Made by a program: the position numbers and the translations under genes
Part shown: positions 52,601 through 64,000 of the stretch, in pieces
Layout: every line of letters begins with the position of its first letter
How positions within the stretch are numbered: position 1 is the first letter of the stretch
The notes under the pieces: generated by a model
What the model was told of the DNA's origin: nothing
Seen by the model: the letters and a program-made list of their open reading frames with translations, nothing else
The model's database searches: none
Origin: Theocolax elegans
Lineage: Eukaryota; Arthropoda; Insecta; Hymenoptera; Cerocephalidae
Direction: 5' to 3'
Assembly: GCA_026168455.1 (NCBI GenBank)
Contig: CM047427.1
Location: 63,492,162 to 63,556,161, forward strand
DNA length: 64,000 nt

Positions 52601-54648
52601 ATTTTTAGAAAATTCGGTGATTTCGTGAAGAGATCAGATGGCCGGGCTGAGATAATGACTTAAAAATAGATCTTTGGTTAGTTATGAATTTACTCTTATC
52701 GTTTAAACTTTTTTATACAAGACGCGTTATAAATGTTCAAATTTTAAAAAAGTACAGTTGTGTTGACTCGGAAAAAATTACCGTCGAAATTTTATTGCCA
52801 AATTAATATTTTTGAAAATATTGCGTATTGTAACACATTTATTGAGACTCCAAACCTCTAGATGTTTGATCAATGAATTTCTATTCATATGTATAACCTT
52901 CTAAAAACTATTTTTGTTGTACACGAGTACTCGCATTTTTTCCACACCAAACGTAATCGGTTTCATTCGCCTTTTTTTGTCATTACACACGCATGTTTAA
53001 ATACATATGATTAAATAAAATTGATGGTTAGCACGCAGTTGTTTTAATTTTCAGATAAATAATATATTTGATAGTTTCATGTCAAGAATTGACACCAATA
53101 GGAAAGATGCGTGTAAAATGCATCGTTTTCTTTGACCTTACATATGTTTGCGAACATACGTATCAACCAATAATTTTGTATTCTGACATCGTATTACTGA
53201 TCATTATCAGCCGTGAGAACTTGGACATTTTTAAGTAGAAGTGTCTAAATTATTACAGCTAGAATATTGATGAAATACTGCATTACAAATTTAAAATTCG
53301 AAATGCATGTAAAAGCTAGATCACTTAAAATGTAACTTATTGAAATTTAAGAACTAATATCCATTATTAATAATTTTACATGAATTTTTATATCTTTTCT
53401 ATACTTCAGATTCTGATTTCTTCAAAATAGTAAATCCGACATGGAGAATAGTCATATTTAAATTTATTCGTGATTATCAAATTAAAAGAGTATAATCAAC
53501 TTAACTTTAGAATTGCGATTCAAAAAATGAAGATTACATGAATTAAATGTCAATGTTTACTGTGCAATGTTTAAGTTCTATATATTTTTAGCATTTATAA
53601 TAAAGTATATAAATTACATAATGTGCGTAGAATGTCTAATTTTACAAAATAAAATAATGTTACGCAATACATGTCAATGTATGTCAATGTACGTACGTTG
53701 ATATAGTTGAATATTCTATTATAAAGTATAGAAAATAATGATTATAGCCAATTTTCTCTCAATTATATTTAATTTACAGTAGGAACGGGATGAATGACAA
53801 GCTGCATTTTAATTTACAGTATAAATATAGAGGCTACTAGGGCGTACTACTCATAAAAGCTTTTTCATTCGATAATATTTGTACGTTTTTATATTTGAAA
53901 TTAAAATCAAGATATGTCAAATTAAACTTTAAATATAGGGAACTCATTTCGGGTATCTACTTTTTTCTGACAATAAAGCATGCTTAGATTATATAACGTG
54001 AAAGTAAAATGAACTTTTAAATGTATGTAAGATTAAATAGTATGATATTATATATTTTTGGGGGGAGTTTAAAAATACTAGAAATATAAAAGAATTTAAA
54101 ATATAATCTATGAGTAGTAAAAATTATCTTCATATACAGATGAAATTTAATGATGTTAGCTAATTAGTTAAGTGAGTTTTAGTATTTTAATTTAGGCTTT
54201 TAACGAATGTGTTTATAATTAAGAAGCATTTCAAGTATAGGATTGCTCTAAGTTCTTTGACAATTTGTAACAAAATTAAAAGTATGTAAATTAATAATTA
54301 TGTTCTAAATAGTGTTGATATATAGTAAATATTAATAAAAATTATTGTTCTTAGTAAAAAAATTTTCTTTTTTTCTTTTTTGTTTAAATACAACTGTATC
54401 ATTCAACACTAAAAGTATTTTATTGAAGAGTTTAATTGAAAACGATTGAATTTTTTTATCTTCTCGATATACTTATTAGTTACTTCATTATGTAAGGTGA
54501 ATGGCCTGAGTTCGAAGCAGTTATAATACGATCATAGAGTCGCCATCTAGTTATGAAATATATAGTTAATGACGTCGTTAAAACTTCATGAAAGACGTTT
54601 ATTCTATTCTCCTTGTCGTTTAAATACATATTTAATATATATATATAT
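49661..54648. other. AT-rich gene-free stretch up to the foldback array
   Basis: No credible gene. Frames at 49778 and 50548 are low complexity. A less AT-rich patch at 52540-52640 has short open frames only. A TA tract at 54634-54648 marks the array insertion point. Confidence 0.45.
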
Positions 54649-55983
54649 GGGTGGTTCTAGAGGTATCCAGTAGTTCTCCTGAATTTTTTCAGATTTTTTC
54701 TGGGCCATTATTTTAAGTTACAGAGAGTCAAAGTTGACATTTTAGCACTTTTTTGCATTATATGCCCATTTTCATGAATTTTAGCTCACAGGGGATGTAT
54801 TTTTCACTAAAAACATAACTATGACTTTTTTTGTAAAATTTTCCGAACTTTTCATTAAAAATACTTTAAAAGACATAAAGGTATGCTGTCACACTCTTGT
54901 AAGCCATTTAAACCTTAAGTAGTGAAAATCAGCAATTCTGCTCCGGACTCTGGTAACCTAATACTGTCTAAAAGATGTCTTTTTATAGTCAGAAACTGCC
55001 TAAAAATTTCCAGAGTGGGTCTAAATCATTAAGATCACTTATGGTCAAAATATCCGGGAAAAGTGCCCGAAATATTAATAGAAATGTAAAATTTGTTGCC
55101 TTATAACGATGAATCTAATTAGCATGATCATTGCAAAAAAATTTATGCACTTACTACTCATGCTCCTTGGAGTGGTAGAAAAGTATCTTCACTTGTTTCA
55201 GTATCCATCTAATCTCCAGTAAGCTGCTAAAAATACAAATATTATTATACAAATTTAAAAAATTAATTTTTAAACATTTATAATGCTGGATTTTTAGTTT
55301 TACATCCCTTACAAGAATTATAATACTAATCTGAAGGATTACTATAAAAGTGTCAACATTATTATTATTATTCAGCAATACATTGTATGAATTTCACAAA
55401 CTTGTCACTATCAATTAGTCATATTACTCATTATAATCATAGATCCGATTTATTTATATATTTTTTGTATTACATACGTATATTCAGTTATTATAATAAT
55501 GATGTTTATATATCTTTTGGACCATATTTTGACCATAAGTGATCTTAATGATTTAGACCCACTCTGGAAATTTTTAGGCAGTTTCTGACTATAAAAAGAC
55601 ATCTTTTAGACAGTATTAGGTTACCAGAGTTCGGAGCAGAATTGCTGATTTTCACTATTTAAGGTTTAAATGGCTTACAAGAGTGTGACAGCATACATTT
55701 ATGTCTTTAAAGTATTTTTAATGAAAAGTTCGGAAAATTTTACAAAAAAAGTCATACTTATAGTTTTAGTGAAAAATGCATCCCTGGGAGCTAAAAATTC
55801 ATGAAAATGGGCACATAATGCAAAAAAGTGCTAAAATGTCAACTTCGACTCTCTGTAACTTAAAATAATGGCCCAGAAAAAATCTGAAAAAATTCAGGAG
55901 AACTACTGGATACCTCTAAAACATATTCCCACAGTTATAGCAATATTTATTTTTTTCATCTTCGATATCACAGAAAACCACCC
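54649..55983. mobile_element. Foldback array unit 1 (full left arm, loop type B)
   Basis: Starts GGGTGGTTCTAGAGGTATCC after a TA tract and ends AACCACCC. It is the only unit with the outer left arm (54649-54924), a near reverse complement of the right arm, but that arm lacks about 58 bp next to the terminus. The interior runs through the 5' stem, loop type B, then the right arm. Confidence 0.85.
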
Positions 55984-55997
55984 ATATATATATATAT

Positions 55998-57317
55998 AAA
56001 ATCAGCAATTCTGCTCCGAACTCTGGTAACCTAATACTGTCTAAAAGATGTCATTTTATAGTCAGAAACTGCCTAAAAATTTCCAGAGTGGGTCTAAATC
56101 GTTAAGATCACTTATGGTCAAATATCCGGGAAAAGTGCCCGAAATATTAATAGAAATGTATATTTGTTGCTTTATAACGATGAATCTAGTAGCATGAACA
56201 TTGCAAAAAATTTATGCACTTACCTTGGAATGGTAGAAAAGTATCTCCACTTGTTTCAGTATCCATCTAATCCCCTGTAAGCTGCTAAAAATACAAACAT
56301 TATTATTATACAAATGTAAAAAATTAATTTTTAAACATTTATAATACTGATTTTTAGTTTTACATCCCTTACAAGAATTATAATACTAATCTGAAGGATT
56401 ACTATAAATATATAAACATCATTATTACAATAACTGAATATACGTATTTAATACAAAAGATATATAAATAAATCGGATATATAATTATAATGAATAATAT
56501 GATAACGTGACAGTGACAAGTTTGTGAAATCTAAACATGTATTCCTGATAATAATAATATAATGTTGATACTTTATAGTAATCCTTCAGATTAGTATTAT
56601 AATTCTTGTAAGGGATGTAAAACTGAAAATCCAGCATTATAAAGTTTAAAAAATAATTTTTTTATTTTTAATAATAATATTTGAATTTTTAGCAGCTTAC
56701 AGGGGATTAGATGGATACTGGAAACAAGTGGAGATACTTTTCTACCATTCCAAGGTAAGTGCATAATTTTTTTGCAATGTTCATGCTACTAGATTCATCG
56801 TTATAAAGCAACAAATATACATTCTATTAATATTTCGGGCACTTTTCCCGGATATTTTGACCATAAGTGATCTTAAAACGATTTAGACCCACTCTGGAAA
56901 TTTTTAGGCAGTTTCTGACTATAAAAAGACATCTTTTAGACAGTAGTAGGTTACCAGAGTCCGTAGCAGAATTGCTGATTTTCACTATTTAAGGTTTAAT
57001 GGCTTACAAGAGGGTGACAGCATACATTTAATGTCTTTAAAAAGTATTTTTAATGAAAATTTCGGAAATTTTACAAAAAAAGTCATACTTATGTTTTTAG
57101 TGAAAAATGCATCCCCTGGGAGCTAAAAATTCATGAAAATGGGCATATAATGCAAAAAAAGTGTTAAAATGTCAACTTTGACTCTCTGTAACTTAAAATA
57201 ATGGCCCAGAAAAAAATCTGAAAAAATTCAGGAGAACTACTGGATACCTCTAAAACATATTCCCACAGTTATAGCAATATTTATTTTTTTCATCTTCGAT
57301 ATCACAGAAAACCACCC
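55998..57317. mobile_element. Foldback array unit 2 (loop type A)
   Basis: Begins directly at AAAATCAGCAATTCTG after (TA)n, so it lacks the outer left arm. About 400 bp from the left pairs with the inverted copy after a 150-200 bp loop, then the right arm runs to AACCACCC. Several single-base indels separate it from the type A unit at 61424. Confidence 0.85.
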
Positions 57318-57331
57318 ATATATATATATAT

Positions 57332-58389
57332 AAAATCAGCAATTCTGCTCCGAACTCTGGTAACCTAATACTGTCTAAAAGATGTCATTTTATAGTCAGA
57401 AACTGCCTAAAAATTTCCAGAGTGGGTCTAAATCGTTAAGATCACTTATGGTCAAAATATCCGGGAAAAGTGCCCGAAATATTAATAGAAATGTATATTT
57501 GTTGCTTTATAACGATGAATCTAGTAGCATGAACATTGCAAAAAAATTTATGCACTTACTACTCATGCTCCTTGGAGTGGTAGAAAAGTATCTCACTTGT
57601 TTCAGTATCCATCTAATCTCCAGTAAGCTGTTAAAAATACAAATATTATTATACAAATTTAAAAAATTAATTTTTAAACATTTATAATGCTGGATTTTTA
57701 GTTTTACATCCCTTACAAGAATTATAATACTAATCTGAAGGATTACTATAAAAGTGTCAACATTATTATTATTATTCAGCAATACATTGTATGAATTTCA
57801 CAAACTTGTCACTATCAATTAATCATATTACTCATTATAATCATAGATCCGATTTATTTATATATTTTTTGTATTACATACGTATATTCAGTTATTATAA
57901 TAATGATGTTTATATATCTTTTGGACCATATTTTGACCATAAGTGATCTTAATGATTTAGACCCACTCTGGAAATTTTTAGGCAGTTTCTGACTATAAAA
58001 AGACATCTTTTAGACAGTATTAGGTTACCAGAGTTCGGAGCAGAATTGCTGATTTTCACTATTTAAGGTTTAAATGGCTTACAAGAGTGTGACAGCATAC
58101 CTTTATGTCTTTTAAAGTATTTTTAATGAAAAGTTCGGAAAATTTTACAAAAAAAGTCATAGTTATGTTTTTAGTGAAAAATGCATCCCTTGGGAGCTAA
58201 AAATTCATGAAAATGGGCACATAATGCAAAAAAGTGCTAAAATGTCAACTTCGACTCTCTGTAACTTAAAATAATGGCCCAGAAAAAATCTGAAAAAATT
58301 CAGGAGAACTACTGGATACCTCTAAAACATATTCCCACAGTTATAGCAATATTTATTTTTTTCATCTTCGATATCACAGAAAACCACCC
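57332..58389. mobile_element. Foldback array unit 3 (loop type B)
   Basis: Same AAAATCAGC start after (TA)n and same right end. The core is the reverse complement of the type A core (TGAATTTCACAAACTTGTCA against GTGACAAGTTTGTGAAAT), and the inner right half of the stem is missing, which makes the unit about 1.07 kb. Confidence 0.85.
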
Positions 58390-58403
58390 ATATATATATA
58401 TAT

Positions 58404-60338
58404 AAAATCAGCAATTCTGCTCCGAACTCTGGTAACCTAATACTGTCTAAAAGATGTCATTTTATAGTCAGAAACTGCCTAAAAATTTCCAGAGTGGGTC
58501 TAAATCGTTAAGATCACTTATGGTCAAATATATCCGGGAAAAGTGCCCGAAATATTAATAGAAATGTATATTTGTTGCTTTATAACGATGAATCTAGTAG
58601 CATGAACATTGCAAAAAAATTTATGCACTTACCTTGGAATGGTAGAAAAGTATCTCCACTTGTTTCAGTATCCATCTAATCCCCTGTAAGCTGCTAAAAA
58701 TACAAACATTATTATTATACAAATGTAAAAAATTAATTTTTAAACATTTATAATACTGAATTTTTAGTTTTACATCCCTTACAAGAATTATAATACTAAT
58801 CTGAAGGATTACTATAAATATATAAACATCATTATTACAATAACTGAATATACGTATTTAATACAAAAGATATATAAATAAATCGGATATATAATTATAA
58901 TGAATAATATGATAACGTGACAGTGACAAGTTTGTGAAATCTAAACAATGTATTCCTGAATAATAATAATAATAATGTTGATACTTTTATAGTAATCCTT
59001 CAGATTAGTATTATAATTCTTGTAAGGGATGTAAAACTGAAAATCCAGCATTATAAATGTTTAAAAAATAATTTTTTTATTTTTATAATAATATTTGAAT
59101 TTTTAGCAGCTTACAGGGGATTAGATGGATACTGAAACAAGTGGAGATACTTTTCTACCATTCCAAGGTAAGTGCATAAATTTTTTTGCAATGTTCATGC
59201 TACTAGATTCATCGTTATAAAGCAACAAATATACATTTCTATTAATATTTCGGGCACTTTTCCCGGATATTTTGACCATAAGTGATCTTAACGATTTAGA
59301 CCCACTCTGGAAATTTTTAGGCAGTTTCTGACTATAAAAAGATGTCTTTTTATAGTCAGAAACTGCCTAAAAATTTCCAGAGTGGGTCTAAATCATTAAG
59401 ATCACTTATGGTCAAAATATCCGGGAAAAGTGCCCGAAATATTAATAGAAATGTAAATTTGTTGCCTTATAACGATGAATCTATTAGCATGATCATTGCA
59501 AAAAAATTTATGCACCTACCTTGGAGTGGTAGAAAAGTATCTTCACTTGTTTCAGTATCCATCTAATCTCCAGTAAGCTGCTAAAAATACAAATATTATT
59601 ATACAAATTTAAAAAATTAATTTTTAAACATTTATAATGCTGGATTTTTAGTTTTACATCCCTTACAAGAATTATAATACTAATCTGAAGGATTACTATA
59701 AAAGTGTCAACATTATTATTATTATTCAGCAATACATTGTATGAATTTCACAAACTTGTCACTATCAATTAGTCATATTACTCATTATAATCATAGATCC
59801 GATTTATTTATATATTTTTTGTATTACATACGTATATTCAGTTATTATAATAATGATGTTTATATATCTTTTGGACCATATTTTGACTATAAGTGATCTT
59901 AATGATTTAGACCCCCTCTGGAAATTTTTAGGCAGTTTCTGACTATAAAAAGACATCTTTTAGACAGTATTAGGTTACCAGAGTTCGGAGCAGAATTGCT
60001 GATTTTCACTATTTAAGGTTTAAATGGCTTACAAGAGTGTGACAGCATACCTTTATGTCTTTAAAGTATTTTTAATGAAAAGTTCGGAAAATTTTACAAA
60101 AAAAGTCATAGTTATGTTTTTAGTGAAAAATGCATCCCCTGGGAGCTAAAAATTCATGAAAATGGGCACATAATGCAAAAAAGTGCTAAAATGTCAACTT
60201 TGACGCTCTGTAACTTAAAATAATAGCCCAGAAAAAATCTGAAAAAATTCAGGAGAACTACTGGATACCTCTAAAACATATTCCCACAGTTATAGCAATA
60301 TTTATTTTTTTCATCTTCGATATCACAGAAAACCACCC
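58404..60338. mobile_element. Foldback array unit 4 (composite A then B)
   Basis: A type A unit runs to about 59341, where its right stem joins head to head with the left stem of a type B unit at GACTATAAAAAGATGTCTTTTTATAGTC, removing both outer arms between them. The B half then continues to AACCACCC. The spacing to the next unit start is 1949 bp, against 1071-1072 bp for plain type B units. Confidence 0.85.
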
Positions 60339-60352
60339 ATATATATATATAT

Positions 60353-61409
60353 AAAATCAGCAATTCTGCTCCGAACTCTGGTAACCTAATACTGTCTAAA
60401 AGATGTCATTTTATAGTCAGAAACTGCCTAAAAATTTCCAGAGTGGGTCTAAATCGTTAAGATCACTTATGGTCAAAATATCCGGGAAAAGTGCCCGAAA
60501 TATTAATAGAAATGTATATTTGTTGCTTTATAACGATGAATCTATTAGCATGATCATTGCAAAAAAATTTATGCACTTACTACTCATGCTCCTTGGAGTG
60601 GTAGAAAAGTATCTTCACTTGTTTCAGTATCCATCTAATCTCCAGTAAGCTGTTAAAAATACAAATATTATTATACAAATTTAAAAAATTAATTTTTAAA
60701 CATTATAATGCTGGATTTTTAGTTTTACATCCCTTACAAGAATTATAATACTAATCTGAAGGATTACTATAAAAGTGTCAACATTATTATTATTATTCAG
60801 CAATACATTGTATGAATTTCACAAACTTGTCACTATCAATTAATCATATTACTCATTATAATCATAGATCCGATTTATTTATATATTTTTTGTATTACAT
60901 ACGTATATTCAGTTATTATAATAATGATGTTTATATATCTTTTGGACCATATTTTGACCATAAGTGATCTTAATGATTTAGACCCACTCTGGAAATTTTT
61001 AGGCAGTTTCTGACTATAAAAAGACATCTTTTAGACAGTATTAGGTTACCAGAGTTCGGAGCAGAATTGCTGATTTTCACTATTTAAGGTTTAAATGGCT
61101 TACAAGAGTGTGACAGCATACCTTTATGTCTTTAAAGTATTTTTAATGAAAAGTTCGGAAAATTTTACAAAAAAAGTCATAGTTATGTTTTTAGTGAAAA
61201 ATGCATCCCTTGGGAGCTAAAAATTCATGAAAATGGGCACATAATGCAAAAAAGTGCTAAAATGTCAACTTCGACTCTCTGTAACTTAAAATAATGGCCC
61301 AGAAAAAATCTGAAAAAATTCAGGAGAACTACTGGATACCTCTAAAACATATTCCCACAGTTATAGCAATATTTATTTTTTTCATCTTCGATATCACAGA
61401 AAACCACCC
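60353..61409. mobile_element. Foldback array unit 5 (loop type B)
   Basis: Nearly identical to the unit at 57332 and almost the same length, with the same (TA)n-AAAATCAGC start and AACCACCC end. Confidence 0.85.
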
Positions 61410-61473
61410 ATATATATATATATAAAATCAGCAATTCTGCTCCGAACTCTGGTAACCTAATACTGTCTAAAAG

Positions 61474-61698
61474 ATGTCATTTTATAGTCAGAAACTGCCT
61501 AAAAATTTCCAGAGTGGGTCTAAATCGTTAAGATCACTTATGGTCAAAATATCCGGGAAAAGTGCCCGAAATATTAATAGAAATGTATATTTGTTGCTTT
61601 ATAACGATGAATCTAGTAGCATGAACATTGCAAAAAAATTTATGCACTTACCTTGGAATGGTAGAAAAGTATCTCCACTTGTTTCAGTATCCATCTAA
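61474..61698 (+). other. 74-codon frame repeated through the foldback array
   Basis: Begins MSFYSQKLPKNFQSGSK. The same frame is open at 57382, 59342 and 60403, and inverted at 62140-62364, with few changes. It lies across the paired stem, so the inverted copies are a consequence of the foldback. It matches no family I recognise. It could be a remnant of a transposon protein exon or simply a shared open frame in recently copied DNA. Confidence 0.25.
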
Positions 61699-62125
61699 TC
61701 CCCTGTAAGCTGCTAAAAATACAAACATTATTATTATACAAATGTAAAAAATTAATTTTTAAACATTTATAATACTGAATTTTTAGTTTTACATCCCTTA
61801 CAAGAATTATAATACTAATCTGAAGGATTACTATAAATATATAAACATCATTATTACAATAACTGAATATACGTATTTAATACAAAAGATATATAAATAA
61901 ATCGGATATATAATTATAATGAATAATATGATAACGTGACAGTGACAAGTTTGTGAAATCTAAACAATGTATTCCTGAATAATAATAATAATAATGTTGA
62001 TACTTTTATAGTAATCCTTCAGATTAGTATTATAATTCTTGTAAGGGATGTAAAACTGAAAATCCAGCATTATAAATGTTTAAAAAATAATTTTTTTATT
62101 TTTATAATAATATTTGAATTTTTAG

Positions 62126-62186
62126 CAGCTTACAGGGGATTAGATGGATACTGAAACAAGTGGAGATACTTTTCTACCATTCCAAG
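62126..62186 (+). other. Exon-like segment with strong splice signals in the array
   Basis: A 61 nt segment is preceded by AATTTTTAG and followed by CCAAG|GTAAGTG, a near-ideal acceptor and donor. One frame is open through 20 codons. The same arrangement recurs, inverted or direct, in most units (for example 59108-59168, 63338-63398). It may be a remnant exon of the autonomous parent element. Confidence 0.35.
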
Positions 62187-62760
62187 GTAAGTGCATAAAT
62201 TTTTTTGCAATGTTCATGCTACTAGATTCATCGTTATAAAGCAACAAATATACATTTCTATTAATATTTCGGGCACTTTTCCCGGATATTTTGACCATAA
62301 GTGATCTTAACGATTTAGACCCACTCTGGAAATTTTTAGGCAGTTTCTGACTATAAAAAGACATCTTTTAGACAGTATTAGGTTACCAGAGTCCGGAGCA
62401 GAATTGCTGATTTTCACTATTTAAGGTTTAAATGGCTTACAAGAGTGTGACAGCATACATTTATGTCTTTAAAAGTATTTTTAATGAAAAGTTCGGAAAA
62501 TTTTACAAAAAAAGTCATACTTATGTTTTTAGTGAAAAATGCATCCCCTGGGAGCTAAAAATTCATGAAAATGGGCATATAATGCAAAAAAGTGTTAAAA
62601 TGTCAACTTTGACTCTCTGTAACTTAAAATAATGGCCCAGAAAAAATCTGAAAAAATTCAGGAGAACTACTGGATACCTCTAAAACATATTCCCACAGTT
62701 ATAGCAATATTTATTTTTTTCATCTTCGATGTCACAGAGAACCACCCATATATATATATA

Positions 62761-62818
62761 TACCTCTTAAAGAACAGGTACCGATTAAATATTGAAATAA
62801 ATAACAGTTATTAAAATT
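62761..62818. repeat. Unique flank, first copy of the edge duplication
   Basis: TACCTCTTAAAGAACAGG and the next 40 bp recur at 63947-64000 with one visible base change, outside the transposon-like array. Confidence 0.85.
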
Positions 62819-63279
62819 GAACAAAAATAAAGTTTTTAGAAAATATTAGAATTTAAGTTTTATGTATATATTTATAGGTATAAGTTTTATTAAAAATTCT
62901 CATGAAAGGCTCAGAAACCAATTTGTTACACCAAAGTATCCACATATTCTTCCAATGAGCACTACCTTACCTAAAAATTACGTGTCGTAATAAAAGCTTT
63001 TTGGGGCAACTGTTCATATGTTTCACCAATTTGCTATATTATAGAATTCTGCATTACTTCAAATTTTAATATTAAAACATATATTTACTAATTTATGTAA
63101 TATTAAATCATTTTATTTAGTTTTTAATTAAAAGGTCATCAAAATAATAAACAAAATGACTTTCTAATGCATTATAAAGTAGTAAATACAGGTTGTAATA
63201 TTAAATAAATGTCACTCATTATTTATTATCATTACATTATTTTTGTCAATTAATTTTTATTCTGATATTTACAAAAACT
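62819..63279. other. AT-rich spacer inside the edge duplication; no gene seen
   Basis: No open frame or recognisable element. It would be the remainder of the original right flank that was carried along in the roughly 1.2 kb duplicated segment. Confidence 0.6.
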
Positions 63280-63933
63280 CATTATAAATGTTTAAAAAAT
63301 AATTTTTTTATTTTATAATAATATTTGAATTTTTAGCAGCTTACAGGGGATTAGATGGATACTGAAACAAGTGGAGATACTTTTCTACCATTCCAAGGTA
63401 AGTGCATAAATTTTTTTGCAATGTTCATGCTACTAGATTCATCGTTATAAAGCAACAATAACATTTCTATTAATATTTCGGGCACTTTTCCCGGATATTT
63501 TGACCATAAGTGATCTTAACGATTTAGACCCACTCTGGAAATTTTTAGGCAGTTTCTGACTATAAAAAGACATCTTTTAGACAGTATTAGGTTACCAGAC
63601 TTCGGAGCAGAATTGCTGATTTTCAGTATTTAAGGTTTAAATGGCTTACAAGAGTGTGACAGCATACATTTATGTCTTTAAAAGTATTTTTAATGAAAAG
63701 TTCGGAAAATTTTACAAAAAAGTCATACTTATATTTTTAGTGAAAAATGCATCCCCTGGGAGCTATAATGCAAAAAAGTGCTAAAATGTCAACTTTGACG
63801 CTCTGTAACTTAAAATAATAGCCCAGAAAAAATCTGAAAAAATTCAGGAGAACTACTGGATACCTCTAAAACATATTCCCATAGTTATAGCAATATTTAT
63901 TTTTTTCATCTTCGATGTCACAGAGAACCACCC
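63280..63933. mobile_element. Foldback array unit 7 (right half, duplicated edge)
   Basis: Repeats 62068-62747 with an internal deletion of about 20 bp in the right arm, and is followed by the same unique flank (CCTCTTAAAGAACAGGTAC). It is therefore part of a tandem duplication of the array edge rather than a separate insertion. Confidence 0.85.
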
Positions 63934-63946
63934 ATATATATATATA

Positions 63947-64000
63947 TACCTCTTAAAGAACAGGTACTGATTAAATATTGAAATAAATAACAGTTATTAA
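63947..64000. repeat. Unique flank, second copy (cut by window end)
   Basis: Matches 62761-62814 and runs off the window. Confidence 0.85.

Larger units (their letters stand above)
61424..62747. mobile_element. Foldback array unit 6 (loop type A, array edge)
   Basis: Type A unit with well-preserved stems. After AACCACCC and the TA tract it runs into unique sequence (CCTCTTAAAGAACAGGTACC), the true right edge of the insertion. Confidence 0.85.

Noticed and set aside
52540..52680. Possible pseudogene exon (FGDFVKRSDGRAEI frame)
   Set aside because: Too short, stops upstream, and no family recognised.
54649..64000. CRISPR-like array
   Set aside because: Units are about 1-2 kb foldbacks in a eukaryotic genome, not short repeats with unique spacers.

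Overview
The window looks like nuclear DNA of an insect, most likely a parasitoid wasp (Hymenoptera). Evidence: a very AT-rich background, spliceosomal GT-AG introns, AATAAA poly(A) signals, TATA plus TCA(G/A) initiator promoters, many small terminal-inverted-repeat transposons, and two secreted reprolysin-like (M12B) metalloproteinase genes of the kind found in wasp venoms. The species cannot be named from the sequence.

Layout. 1-19.9 kb: gene-poor, with an exactly repeated 153-155 bp element (1 and 1705), five TIR elements of three kinds (a TTAA-flanked family at 2946 and 16631 with a third copy at 20371; a 131 bp TTAA element at 7184; a 560 bp TA-flanked element at 15088), and GC-richer islands near 4.8, 6.1, 16.1 and 18.2 kb. 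The 6.1 kb island has a good minus-strand TATA/initiator and an ATG-free candidate first exon. 19978-28239: the only clear protein genes, two 11-exon paralogues with the same intron phases, transcribed away from each other from a 3.35 kb spacer that holds a 5S-rRNA-like SINE. Both encode signal peptide, short prodomain, acidic linker and one zinc protease domain with HExxHxxNxxHD, then stop, with no disintegrin or Cys-rich domain. 29.0-29.4 kb: a possible small gene (48 aa) with TATA, initiator and poly(A) signal. 29.4-54.6 kb: a long AT-rich gene desert with a second SINE copy, a 5S-like fragment, degenerate tandem repeats and GC islands at 33.1, 37.2 and 48.7-49.4 kb, the last with a good plus-strand TATA/TCAGT promoter. 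54649-64000: an array of long foldback units with GGGTGGTT...AACCACCC ends joined by (TA)n, alternating two loop types in opposite orientation; its right edge, with unique flank, is itself tandemly duplicated.

The two metalloproteinases probably do related jobs as secreted, zymogen-like enzymes. An 80 bp stretch of exon 10 is almost identical between them while its flanks differ, which suggests gene conversion. The most unusual structure is the foldback array, which would give long hairpin RNA if transcribed and carries a repeated exon-like segment with good splice signals. Functions beyond the metalloproteinases are inferred, not demonstrated.
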